A stretch of DNA of 64,000 nt from positions 1-64,000 of the forward strand of contig JALSQW010000063.1 in the NCBI GenBank assembly GCA_026985095.1, in the 5' to 3' direction. The stretch is from Acidimicrobiia bacterium (GTDB lineage Bacteria > Actinomycetota > Acidimicrobiia > Spongiisociales > UBA5794). Numbering within the stretch: the stretch's first letter is position 1; the number at the start of each line of letters is the position of its first letter. The position numbers were made by a program, and so were the translations under genes. Shown here piece after piece: positions 8,879 through 16,566 of the stretch. The notes beneath the pieces were generated by a model. It was not told where the DNA came from, did not search any database, and saw only the letters and a list, made by a program, of their open reading frames with translations.

Positions 8879-8899
8879 CAGAGATTCGTCCACTGCGGC

Positions 8900-8917
8900 C
8901 CGGACCGGCCGGTCCGG
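8900..8917. terminator. Perfect 18-bp palindrome, possible terminator
   Basis: The sequence CCGGACCGGCCGGTCCGG is its own reverse complement and lies 22 nt after the stop codon of the lipoprotein gene. It could form a strong hairpin in the 3' end of that mRNA, but there is no T-run after it, so it would be an I-shaped, actinobacterial-style terminator at best. It also sits just upstream of the LexA box, so a protein-binding role cannot be excluded. Confidence 0.4.
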
Positions 8918-8942
8918 TTCTCGTCACAGGATCGTGGCATGA

Positions 8943-8958
8943 TCGAACGTATGTTCGA
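8943..8958 (+). promoter_or_regulatory. LexA SOS box (mycobacterial type)
   Basis: TCGAACGTATGTTCGA at 8943-8958 matches the actinobacterial/mycobacterial LexA consensus TCGAAC-N4-GTTCGA at all 12 fixed positions, and the symmetry extends one base pair further each way (GATCGAAC/GTTCGATC). In Mycobacterium tuberculosis several 13E12-family (DUF222/HNH) genes are under LexA control through boxes of this type, and here the box is directly attached to the remnant of such a gene. An ATG (8951) lies inside the box, as though the transcript began at or next to it. No intact gene remains for the box to regulate unless the stump is still expressed. Confidence 0.8.
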
Positions 8959-9227
8959 TCCGAGCGCTCCGAAGGGTGCTGGGCATTCGCGACGGCGGGT
9001 GCGTGTTCCCCGGATGCCACCGGGTGCCCGGGTGGTGCGACGCCCACCACGTCGTCCCCTGGACCCGCGGCGGCGCCACCGACCTGGACAACCTCGTGCT
9101 GGTGTGCCGCCGCCACCACGTCCTCCTCCACGAAGGGCGCTGGCGTCTCCACCGGGATCCCGACGGCACCTGGACCACCGACCTCCCCGCCCGCGCCGGG
9201 TCCCTCCCCGGACCCGAACCACCCTGA
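8951..9227 (+). pseudogene. Truncated DUF222/HNH endonuclease (13E12 family)
   Basis: Only the C-terminal HNH domain survives. Read in the frame ending at TGA 9227, it gives RALRRVLGIRDGGCVFPGC from about 8961, then WCDAHHVVPW (HH motif), GGATDLDNLVLVCRRHH (Asn and final His) and a short tail. All HNH and zinc-binding Cys/His residues are present, but the roughly 250-residue DUF222 part is gone. The ATG inside the LexA box (8951) is in a different frame, so only its first codons (MFD) seem to remain before a deletion join. A GTG at 8976 could still start an 83-residue HNH peptide. The residue of the gap to 9293 contains nothing recognisable. Confidence 0.7.
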
Positions 9228-9293
9228 AGACCCGCGGTCGGGCATGTGTCGATCATGGCCTCGCCCACCTGTGGGGGTGGACGACTCGACCCC

Positions 9294-10238
9294 CTACGGC
9301 AGCTTCGACATCCATACGATCGACATCCCACCGCCGAGGAGGAGCAGGACGAGCCCGACGGCGAGGGCGTACTCCCAGAGCTCTCGTGTCTCGGTCTCGA
9401 ACGCGACCTCCGAACCGATGTCGTCCAGGATGCGCTGCAGCTCGTCGGCGGTGGCGGCGGTCGAGAACCTCCCGCCGGTCGCCTCGGCGATCGAACGCAA
9501 GGACGCCTCGTCGGGTGGCACCGGGATCACCTCACCCTCGTAGGTGATCCGACCCTCGGGAGTACCGAACGAGATCGTCGACACCTCCACGCCGGCGTCC
9601 ACGGCAGCCGCCACCGCCTCCTCCGGCGCCCGACCCATGGTGGTCGTCCCGTCGGACAGGACCACGATCGCCGCTGGCACCTCGCCACCGTCGTCCCGGC
9701 GCTCGGCGTCGATCAAGGCCAGACCGGCGAAGATCGCCTCACCCACCGCGGTACCCTCTCCCAACACGAGGTTGTCGATGCCCCGCTCGACGACCAACCG
9801 ATCCGTCGTCGGCGGCACCGCCGGCAATGCGACCCCGGCGAAGGGCACGAGACCGATCCGCAGCTCCCCGGGCGCCAGCCTGACGAACTCCTTGGCCGCC
9901 GACTTGGCAGCGTCCAGACGCGTCGGCGGCACGTCGTCGGCGTCCATCGACAACGACACGTCGATCGACAGGATCACCGTCGCCTGCTCCCGCGGCACCC
10001 GCAGCTCGCCCACCGGACGAGCGAACGCGGCGACGACGACACCCAACGCCAGCACGAACGCTGCCGCCGGGAGGTGACGACGCCATCCGGGACGATCCGG
10101 CGCCACGCGGTCGAGCAGCTCCACGTTGGAGAACCGCACCGCATGTCGCTTGGCGCCCCGCAACGCCACCAGGTACCACACGACGAGGATCGCCGGCACC
10201 GCCAGCAACCAGAGACGCTCGGGGGCCAAGAACGTCAT
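9294..10238 (-). CDS. VWA domain membrane protein, BatA-like
   Basis: A 314-residue BatA/BatB-type protein. It starts MTFLAPERLWLLAVPAILVVWYLV, the N-terminal membrane helix typical of the family, has a second helix near residues 55-70 (LPAAAFVLALGVVVAAF), and then a von Willebrand A domain opened by the MIDAS motif DVSLS near residue 93. Conserved Thr (RIGLVPF/TTDR region) and Asp (VVLSDGTTTMG) complete the metal site. A last helix (YALAVGLVLLLLGGG) lies near the C-terminus. It is the final gene of a MoxR-DUF58-VWA set with four-base overlaps, so it should act with the MoxR ATPase in the cytoplasmic membrane, where such systems assist protein maturation or envelope stress responses. Confidence 0.88.
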   Translation of the reverse strand: MTFLAPERLWLLAVPAILVVWYLVALRGAKRHAVRFSNVELLDRVAPDRPGWRRHLPAAAFVLALGVVVAAFARPVGELRVPREQATVILSIDVSLSMDADDVPPTRLDAAKSAAKEFVRLAPGELRIGLVPFAGVALPAVPPTTDRLVVERGIDNLVLGEGTAVGEAIFAGLALIDAERRDDGGEVPAAIVVLSDGTTTMGRAPEEAVAAAVDAGVEVSTISFGTPEGRITYEGEVIPVPPDEASLRSIAEATGGRFSTAATADELQRILDDIGSEVAFETETRELWEYALAVGLVLLLLGGGMSIVWMSKLP

Positions 10239-11134
10239 GGGCGACGCCCCGTCGTCCTCCCCCGACGCCGATGCGACACGTGCCGGACCACGTCCGCAAC
10301 CCAATCCCGGTCGGTACGCAGCACGATGTGATCGGCACCCACCGACCGGATCCCGGCCGCGATCGCCGCCCGCTGCTGCGCCGCCGCCTCGACGAACCGG
10401 TCCCGCAGATGCGACGACGACGTGTCCACCCAGCGGCGCCGACCGGACTCCGGATCGACCATCGCCACGACCCCGACGTCGACCAGGTCCAGCTCGCGGG
10501 GATCGACGATCTCCACCGCGATGACGTCGTGGCGTCGTGCGAGCACCCGCAGCTCCCGAACCCATGACGGATCGTCGAGGAAGTCGGACACGACGATGAC
10601 GAGACCTCGGCGGCGAGCCAGCCGGTCCGTCTCCCGCAGCGCCGCCGCCAGATCCGCCCGTCCGGCGTCACGGTCGGAGTCGAGCATCGCGAACAGGACG
10701 CCCTGGAAGTGCCTCCGGCCGGAACGGTGCGGCAACCAGCGTCTCCGGTCGCCCTCGGCCAGCAGCGCCCCGATGCGGTTGCCGCCGCGTTGGGCCAGAT
10801 AGCCGAGGGCCGCCGCCCCGGCGACGGCCAGGTCCCGTTTCTCCACCAACGCCGTCCCGAAGCTCATCGATCCTGACAGGTCGGCGACGATCGTCGTCTC
10901 CAGCTCCCGGTCGGCGATCGTGTCCCGCACATGGGGCTCGCCGGTGCGCGCGGTGACGTTCCAGTCGATGCGTCGCACATCGTCACCGGGCCGATAGACC
11001 CTGGCCTCGCCCAGCTCGGAACCATGGCCAGGGATGAGCCCCTCGTAGTCGCCCTGGAGGATGCCGTCGAGACGTCGCAGGACCTGCAGCTCGAGGCTCC
11101 GCAGCGCCGCATGCGGCTCGGTGGGTCGGTTCAC
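10235..11134 (-). CDS. DUF58 domain protein
   Basis: A 299-residue DUF58 protein, the usual partner of MoxR AAA+ ATPases. The family core YRPGDDVRRIDWNVTARTGEPHVRD is near residue 47, followed by a VWA-like fold with ADLSGSMSFG (DxSxS MIDAS). No membrane segment is seen, so it is probably cytoplasmic or peripheral. The start is GTG 11134, overlapping the moxR stop by four bases (GTGA), and its stop overlaps the VWA gene in the same way. This tight coupling implies a fixed stoichiometry of MoxR, DUF58 and VWA proteins. Its length is typical and nothing is missing. Confidence 0.88.
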   Translation of the reverse strand: MNRPTEPHAALRSLELQVLRRLDGILQGDYEGLIPGHGSELGEARVYRPGDDVRRIDWNVTARTGEPHVRDTIADRELETTIVADLSGSMSFGTALVEKRDLAVAGAAALGYLAQRGGNRIGALLAEGDRRRWLPHRSGRRHFQGVLFAMLDSDRDAGRADLAAALRETDRLARRRGLVIVVSDFLDDPSWVRELRVLARRHDVIAVEIVDPRELDLVDVGVVAMVDPESGRRRWVDTSSSHLRDRFVEAAAQQRAAIAAGIRSVGADHIVLRTDRDWVADVVRHVSHRRRGRTTGRRP

Positions 11135-12189
11135 GACCGCCCCGCCGCGTCCGGCGGCAGCTCCCGCACCACCGGAGCGGCATCCATCGGCGCCGGGGCC
11201 TTCGGCTCGTCCTTCACCGCCAGACGCGGCGCCGGCATCGTCGACAGCAACTCGACGAGCACGTCGTCGACCGTGACGCCGTCGGCGAGCGCCTCGTACG
11301 ACAGGACCAGCCGATGGTTGAGGACGTCATAGGCGACGTCGTAGACATCCTGCGGCAGCACGTACCCACGTCCGCGCAGCAACGCCATGCCCCGCCCGGC
11401 TGCGACGAGCGCCAGGGACGCTCGCGGGCTCGCCCCGTACTCGATGAGCCCGTCGAGCTTCGAGATCCCGGCCGCGTGGGGATCACGCGTGGCGACCACG
11501 AGGCGGATGGCGTAATCGGCGACCGCCGGATCGACGTAGATGTCGGCCGCGGTGTGCTGCATCGCGGTCACGTCGTCGGGGTCGAGGATCTTGGCCGCCA
11601 CCTCCGGTCCGACGCCGGAACGCCGAACGATCTCCTTCTCCTCGTCGGGGCTCGGATACCCCACCGGGATCCGCATCAAGAACCGATCCCGCTGGGCCTC
11701 CGGAAGCGGGTAGACCCCTTCGGATTCGATCGGGTTCTGGGTCGCCATCACCAGGAACGGCGCCGGGGCCGGGAACGTCCGGTCGCCGATCGTGACCTGA
11801 CGCTCACCCATGACCTCGAGCATCGCCGACTGGACCTTCGCCGGGGCTCGGTTCACCTCATCGGCGAGCACGAAGTTGGCGAGCACCGGACCGGGCTCGA
11901 CGTCGAAACGCTCCTGCGACGCCCGATAGATCCGGGTCCCGACGATGTCCGACGGGATGAGGTCGGGCGTGAACTGGATCCGAGAGAACGTCCCGCCCAG
12001 GACCCGTGCCATCGTCCGCAAGGTGATCGTCTTGCCCAGACCCGGGACGCCTTCGAGAAGGCAATGCCCGTCGGCGAGGAGACCCACCATGAGCCGTTCC
12101 AAGACGCGATCCTGTCCCACCACGACCTTGCGCATCTCGAAGAGGGCCTGCTCGAGCTGGGTCGATCTGAGCGCGAAGTCGTCGGTCAT
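11131..12189 (-). CDS. MoxR-family AAA+ ATPase
   Basis: A 352-residue MoxR ATPase. Walker A is GVPGLGKT (about residues 46-53), Walker B is VLADEVNR near 110, with the MoxR signature APAKVQSAMLEVMGERQVTIG just after it, sensor 1 in MATQNPIE and the arginine finger region EAQRDRFLMRI. The C-terminal lid contains VDPAVADYAIRLV and GASPRASLAL. MoxR proteins act as chaperone-like ATPases with VWA partners, which here are the two genes downstream. The start ATG 12189 overlaps the stop of the protease gene (ATGA), so expression of the ATPase is coupled to the HtrA-like protease. The C-terminal tail is Pro/Ala-rich and longer than minimal family members. Confidence 0.92.
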   Translation of the reverse strand: MTDDFALRSTQLEQALFEMRKVVVGQDRVLERLMVGLLADGHCLLEGVPGLGKTITLRTMARVLGGTFSRIQFTPDLIPSDIVGTRIYRASQERFDVEPGPVLANFVLADEVNRAPAKVQSAMLEVMGERQVTIGDRTFPAPAPFLVMATQNPIESEGVYPLPEAQRDRFLMRIPVGYPSPDEEKEIVRRSGVGPEVAAKILDPDDVTAMQHTAADIYVDPAVADYAIRLVVATRDPHAAGISKLDGLIEYGASPRASLALVAAGRGMALLRGRGYVLPQDVYDVAYDVLNHRLVLSYEALADGVTVDDVLVELLSTMPAPRLAVKDEPKAPAPMDAAPVVRELPPDAAGRS

Positions 12190-13547
12190 CGTACCTCCAG
12201 GTTCTCGGCGATCGTGAGCACGGCGGCCTCGCCGAGCGCGGCCGGGGCGATGATCTCCACCGCGGTACCCGTCTCGGCGACGAACACGAGGCGGATCCTG
12301 AGCTCGTCGGACTCGACCACGGCATCCCGACCGGCGACCGTCGTCGGTTTCCCGGCAGCCGACTCGAACACCGCCGCCGCGTTCGGCCCGGCCGTCGCCC
12401 GAACCGCCACCGAACCTGCCTCGCCCTCCAGGATCGTGACCTGCTGGACGGTCGAGCCGACGGTGGTGACCCTCGTCGAAGCGACACCGTACCCGTCGGG
12501 AAGCGCTCCCACGGTGACGAGCGGCTCCGATGGCGTCGCCGGGACGAGCTGATCGAAGCCGCCGAGCTCGTCGAGCATCTGGCGCAGCTCCGGCGGCAGG
12601 CTCCCGAGGAGATCGCGGGGGTCGATCGTGCCGTCGGCGAGCCCATCGAACAAGCCGTCGAAGAGCTCCCGAGGATCGATCGAGCCGGGATCCTGCGACG
12701 GTGATGCCGCTTGGGGCCCGTCGATACGTCCGGTTCCCGCCACGGCCAGGGCCGTGTCGATCGGCACGGCGAAGCCGATCCCGTTCGAGCCGCCCGACGC
12801 CGACGCGATCGCCACGTTGATGCCGATGACCCGGCCGTCGAGACCGACCAGCGGGCCTCCCGAGTTGCCGCGGTTGATGGCGGCGTCGGTCTGGATGAGG
12901 CCGGTGATCGTCGCACCGCCCACGTCGAGGCTCCGGTCGAGGGCCGACACGATGCCCGAGGTGACGGTCTGGTCGAGGCCGAAGGGGCTGCCGACCGCGA
13001 CGACGGTCTGGCCCACCTCGACCGGCTCGCCCTCCGCCAGCGGCGCCGCGACGAGATCGGGCAGGTCGACGGCGACGACCGCCACGTCCTTCTCCCGGTT
13101 CCGGGCGACGACGGTCCCGGCGGCCGACCGGCCGTCTCCGAGGCGCACCGTGACACTGTCGGAGCCGGCGACCACGTGGGCGGCGGTGAAGATGCGACCT
13201 GACGGGTCGTACACAAAGCCCGATCCCAACCCGTCGGGGGTCTCGATCTGGACCACGGACGGCAAGATCGCCTGCGCCACCACGGCGACGGGTTCGGTCC
13301 CCGCCCCGTCGGTCGGCCCACTGCGCCCCGACCAAGCCGCGAACATGGCGACGGCGACGAGGAGAACGGCGACCGTGATCACGGCCGAGATCACCCCGAC
13401 ACGGCGGCGCGGCGAAACGGCCGACGCAGCGGGAACGCCAGGATGTACGGGTGCAGGGGCCTCCCCCTCGGGCGGAGCCGGCGGAAGATCACGCCACGTT
13501 CGGCCGGTGTCGATCGGAGCGGTCTGGTCGGTCTCTCGGGTCACCAC
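12186..13547 (-). CDS. HtrA/DegP-like trypsin-type serine protease, no PDZ domain
   Basis: About 453 residues from GTG 13547, which follows AGGAGGAG by six bases. A Pro-rich cytoplasmic end (1-48) precedes one membrane helix (about 50-71), giving a membrane-anchored protease facing outward. The trypsin fold carries His (TAAHVV, about 124), Asp (EKDVAVV, about 154) and Ser (GNSGGP, about 229). After about residue 270 there is an acidic linker with DPRELFDGLFDGL and a beta-rich domain of about 110 residues (from VTVGALPDGYGV to the end) instead of the PDZ domain found in DegP or PepD. The gene lies after a two-component pair, as pepD follows mprAB in mycobacteria, and is coupled to moxR. Likely role: removal of misfolded envelope proteins. 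Confidence 0.85.
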   Translation of the reverse strand: MVTRETDQTAPIDTGRTWRDLPPAPPEGEAPAPVHPGVPAASAVSPRRRVGVISAVITVAVLLVAVAMFAAWSGRSGPTDGAGTEPVAVVAQAILPSVVQIETPDGLGSGFVYDPSGRIFTAAHVVAGSDSVTVRLGDGRSAAGTVVARNREKDVAVVAVDLPDLVAAPLAEGEPVEVGQTVVAVGSPFGLDQTVTSGIVSALDRSLDVGGATITGLIQTDAAINRGNSGGPLVGLDGRVIGINVAIASASGGSNGIGFAVPIDTALAVAGTGRIDGPQAASPSQDPGSIDPRELFDGLFDGLADGTIDPRDLLGSLPPELRQMLDELGGFDQLVPATPSEPLVTVGALPDGYGVASTRVTTVGSTVQQVTILEGEAGSVAVRATAGPNAAAVFESAAGKPTTVAGRDAVVESDELRIRLVFVAETGTAVEIIAPAALGEAAVLTIAENLEVR

Positions 13548-13592
13548 GAAGAGCTCCTCCTCGGTATCTCCCCGAACGCTACGACAGCCCGG

Positions 13593-13614
13593 ATAAAGCC
13601 GGCATAAAGCCGGC
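13593..13614 (-). promoter_or_regulatory. Tandem 11-bp direct repeat, candidate response-regulator site
   Basis: Two perfect head-to-tail copies of ATAAAGCCGGC (plus-strand sense; GCCGGCTTTAT on the transcribed strand) occupy 13593-13603 and 13604-13614, with a weaker third copy possible at 13582-13592. They lie 46-67 bp before the protease start, in the only gap between the kinase and the protease-MoxR operon. OmpR/PhoB-family regulators bind as tandem dimers to direct repeats with an 11-bp period, so this is a plausible binding site for the regulator encoded at 14867-15544. That link is inference. Confidence 0.45.
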
Positions 13615-13631
13615 CGCGACACCACAGCCGT

Positions 13632-14870
13632 CTAGCCGCCCCCACGCAACGGCGAGACGAGGGGGTGGATGCCGTCGTCGGCGACGACCTCGTCCGACGT
13701 GGCCTCCGAGCCGAGGGGCAGCCAAAGCGTGAACTCGGCGCCGGCGCCCAGCTCGGAGGCCACGGTGACCGCACCGCCGTGCGCCTCGGCGACCTGTCTG
13801 GCGATGGCCAGCCCCAGGCCACTGCGACCCTCACCCCGGAGGCTCGAAGCGTCCTCGGACCAGAAGCGCCGGAAGATGTGCTCGTGGTCTCGGGGGTCGA
13901 TCCCTGGACCGTCGTCGTCGACGGCCATCCACGCCCAGCCGGCCATCGTCCCGCTCCCGACCCGGACGACCGAACCCGCGCGGGTGAGCCGGGCGGCGTT
14001 GCCGACCAGGTTGGCGTAGGCCCGTTTGAGGGCATCGCGGTCGGCTTCCACGACGGCTCGGTCCACGGCGCCCCGGTCGACGGTGACCGATGCTCCGGCG
14101 AAGGCTCCGGCGTGTTCGTCCACCACCTCGTCGACCACCTCGGCGAGGTCCGTGCGGCGACGACTCGTCGCCGGTGTCACATCCCGGGCGAAGGCCACCA
14201 GGTCGTCGACCGACCTGGCGGTGCGATCCACGGTCCGTCGCACCGTTTCGGCGGCCGCCCGCAACGATCCGGCGTCGGCATCGGGGTCGGCGAGGGCCAC
14301 ATCGAGGGTGGTCGCCATCACCGCCAGCGGGTTGCGCAGTTCGTGGGAGATGTCCTGCACGATCCGTCGGCGGGCCGCGACGCCCTCGGCGATGCGGTCG
14401 AGCATGGAGTCGAACGTCTCCGCCAGCTCCTTCAGTTCGTCATCGGGCCCCTCCAGGCCGATCCGGCGGGAGAGGTCGTCGGCCCCTCCGATGTCGCGGG
14501 CGACCGCCACCACCCGACCGATCGGGCGAAGGGAACGATCCGCGACGAACCATCCCACCGCCAGCGACACCGGGAACAGGCCGACGAGCGCCCACAACGA
14601 GATCGTTCGAAGCTCCTCGAGGGTCCGGGCATCGATGACCTGCTCCAAGGTGACGAACTGGAGCTGGACCTCCCGGGCCACCGTGACGATCTCGCCGGTG
14701 GCCGGGTCGAGATAGCTGGCGAACGCCGTCCCGGCGGTCACCGGTTCGGAGACCAGCGACCGGGACACGGCCATGTAGACGACACCGAGCGCGGCGGCTG
14801 CGATCCCGAAGACCAGCACGGTATAGGTGAGCGCCAGCCGGAAGCGAACCGAACGCAACAGGGCGCTCAC
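13632..14870 (-). CDS. Two-component sensor histidine kinase
   Basis: A 412-residue membrane kinase. Helix 1 (FRLALTYTVLVFGIAAAALG) is near residues 9-28, followed by an extracytoplasmic loop of about 50 residues, helix 2 (ISLWALVGLFPVSLAVGWFV) near 90, and a HAMP domain (RPIGRVVAVARDIGG). The H-box is QDISHELRNPLA with the phosphoacceptor His; the ATPase domain has NLVGNAARL, DDDGPGID and GLGLAIARQVAEAHGG. GTG 14870 overlaps the regulator stop (GTGA), so the pair is co-translated. The small sensor loop and position directly before an HtrA protease recall MprB-type envelope-stress sensors. The signal is unknown. Confidence 0.9.
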   Translation of the reverse strand: MSALLRSVRFRLALTYTVLVFGIAAAALGVVYMAVSRSLVSEPVTAGTAFASYLDPATGEIVTVAREVQLQFVTLEQVIDARTLEELRTISLWALVGLFPVSLAVGWFVADRSLRPIGRVVAVARDIGGADDLSRRIGLEGPDDELKELAETFDSMLDRIAEGVAARRRIVQDISHELRNPLAVMATTLDVALADPDADAGSLRAAAETVRRTVDRTARSVDDLVAFARDVTPATSRRRTDLAEVVDEVVDEHAGAFAGASVTVDRGAVDRAVVEADRDALKRAYANLVGNAARLTRAGSVVRVGSGTMAGWAWMAVDDDGPGIDPRDHEHIFRRFWSEDASSLRGEGRSGLGLAIARQVAEAHGGAVTVASELGAGAEFTLWLPLGSEATSDEVVADDGIHPLVSPLRGGG

Positions 14871-15544
14871 GGCGGCGCCCCGAAGCGGTAGCCGAAGCCC
14901 ACGACCGTCTCGATGACGCCGTCGACTCCCGCGTCGCGCAGCTTCCGGCGCAGGTTGGACACCGTCACCCGCACGGTGTTGGTAAACGGGTCGGCATGCT
15001 CGTCCCAGACGTGATCGAGGAGCTGCTCGGTGCTGAGGGCCTCGCCGGGATGCAGCATCATGTACCGCAAGAGGGCGAACTCCTTGGCGGTCAGCGCCAG
15101 CGGCGCTCCCGAGACGGTGACCGTTCGCGCCGCGGCGTCGAGGCCGATCGGTCCCGCCTCGATCACCGCCCTGGTCGCGGCGGCGTCCCTGCGGAGCAGC
15201 GCCCGGACCCGTGCGAGCAGCTCGGGAAAGGCGAACGGCTTGACGAGGTAGTCGTCGGCGCCCTCGTCGAGACCGCGAACCCGGTCGCTCAGCGAATCGC
15301 GAGCGGTCAGCATCAACACCCGAGGCTGCGGACCGCCGGCCCGGCGCATGTCCGCGCACACCGCGAGCCCGTCACCGTCGGGCAGGTTGAGGTCGAGCAG
15401 CACGAGATCGTACGGAGCCACGGCGAAGCGCTCTCGGGCCCCGCGAGCGTCGTGGGCCACGTCGACGGCGTACCCCTCTCGCCGCAGGCCGACGCCCAAC
15501 GCCTCGGCCAGCTCCACCTCGTCTTCGACCACCAGGACCCGCAT
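14867..15544 (-). CDS. OmpR-family response regulator
   Basis: A 225-residue regulator. The receiver domain has the acidic pocket VVEDEVEL, the phosphoacceptor Asp in YDLVLLDLNLPDGDG (about residue 51), Thr in LMLTARD and Lys in DDYLVKPFAF. The C-terminal winged helix of the OmpR/PhoB type includes LTAKEFALLRYMMLHPG and TVRVTVSNLRRKL. It will be phosphorylated by the kinase encoded next and bind DNA as a tandem dimer. A TAGCCT hexamer lies 7 nt before the ATG, with no Shine-Dalgarno, suggesting a leaderless transcript. Its likely targets include the protease-MoxR operon downstream. Confidence 0.92.
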   Translation of the reverse strand: MRVLVVEDEVELAEALGVGLRREGYAVDVAHDARGARERFAVAPYDLVLLDLNLPDGDGLAVCADMRRAGGPQPRVLMLTARDSLSDRVRGLDEGADDYLVKPFAFPELLARVRALLRRDAAATRAVIEAGPIGLDAAARTVTVSGAPLALTAKEFALLRYMMLHPGEALSTEQLLDHVWDEHADPFTNTVRVTVSNLRRKLRDAGVDGVIETVVGFGYRFGAPP

Positions 15545-15618
15545 CGGGCGAAGGCTATCGCCCCGGCACGTCTCCGAATGCGTCGACTGTCGGCACGAGC
15601 CCGGTACCGTTCTGGCCG

Positions 15619-16548
15619 ATGAAGCGTCTCTTCGGGTCGATCGCCGCCGGCGCCGTGTTCCTCGCGGCCTGCAACAACGCCGTTCCGCCGTCCCTGGAGT
15701 CGACGACGACCACCACCGCCGGCGCCCCGCCCACCTCGGTGACCACCACCTCGGTGACGCTCCCGCCCCCGGACCTGAGCGAACCCGCGACCGTCGAAGC
15801 GGTGATCGACGGCGACACCATCAGGGTCATCACCGGCGGCGTCGAGGCCGACGTTCGTCTCCTCGGGGTCAACGCCCCCGAGGTCGAGGAGTGCTACGGC
15901 GACCAGGCGCGGACCGAACTGACCGACCTGCTCGGCGACTTCGAGATCGTCATGCTCCCCGGAGCCGAGGACACCGACCCGTTCGGTCGGCTGCTGCGCT
16001 ACGTCTACGTCGACGGGCCCGACGACACGACCTTCGTCAACGAGCAGTTGGTCGTCGCCGGAGCCGCCGTCGCCCTCCAGAACGGCCATGAGTTCCAGGA
16101 CGAGTTCAAAGCTCTCGAGGATCGCGCCTACGCGTCGGGGCGGGGCATGTGGGGCACCTTCGTCTGCGGCCATCCCGAATCGGGTGTCGCGCCGGATCGT
16201 CCCCAACTCCGGGTCGACGGGGTGTCCTTCGACCCGCCCGGGCCCGACGGCGACGCCCTCGACGCCGAATGGGTCGAACTGGTCAACGAGTCGTACACGA
16301 GCGTCGACCTGGGAGGATGGGTCATCCGGGACGAATCGTCGAGCAACCGACTCGAGATCCCCCGCGGCACCTCCCTGGCACCCGGCAACACGATCCGGAT
16401 CGTCACCGGATGCGGGACGTCGGGCCCGAGCGCCGTCTTCTGGTGCGCCGACTCGCCGGTGTGGAACAACGACGGCGACACCGTCATCGTGCAGGATCAT
16501 CTCGGCAACGTCGTGGAACGCTACGTGTACGGCGGCGATCGCCCGTGA
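15619..16548 (+). CDS. Lipoprotein with staphylococcal-nuclease and lamin-tail domains
   Basis: A 309-residue protein with three parts. Residues 1-18 form a lipoprotein signal (VFLAAC), followed by a TTTTT/PPTS linker. Residues about 55-180 are a thermonuclease (SNase) OB-fold: VIDGDTIRV, DVRLLGVNAPEVEECYG, DPFGRLLRYVYVDG and GMWG; the catalytic Arg of RLLGVNAPE and the Glu are present. Residues about 195-305 are a lamin-tail domain (EWVELVNESYTSVDLGGWVI, RLEIPRGTSLAPGNTIRI). This would be a surface-bound nuclease that may degrade extracellular nucleic acid for nutrition. TACCGT lies 8 nt before the ATG, consistent with leaderless transcription. The gene is monocistronic and convergent with pruA. 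Confidence 0.88.
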   Translation: MKRLFGSIAAGAVFLAACNNAVPPSLESTTTTTAGAPPTSVTTTSVTLPPPDLSEPATVEAVIDGDTIRVITGGVEADVRLLGVNAPEVEECYGDQARTELTDLLGDFEIVMLPGAEDTDPFGRLLRYVYVDGPDDTTFVNEQLVVAGAAVALQNGHEFQDEFKALEDRAYASGRGMWGTFVCGHPESGVAPDRPQLRVDGVSFDPPGPDGDALDAEWVELVNESYTSVDLGGWVIRDESSSNRLEIPRGTSLAPGNTIRIVTGCGTSGPSAVFWCADSPVWNNDGDTVIVQDHLGNVVERYVYGGDRP

Positions 16549-16566
16549 ACGCATCGCCGCCCGCGC

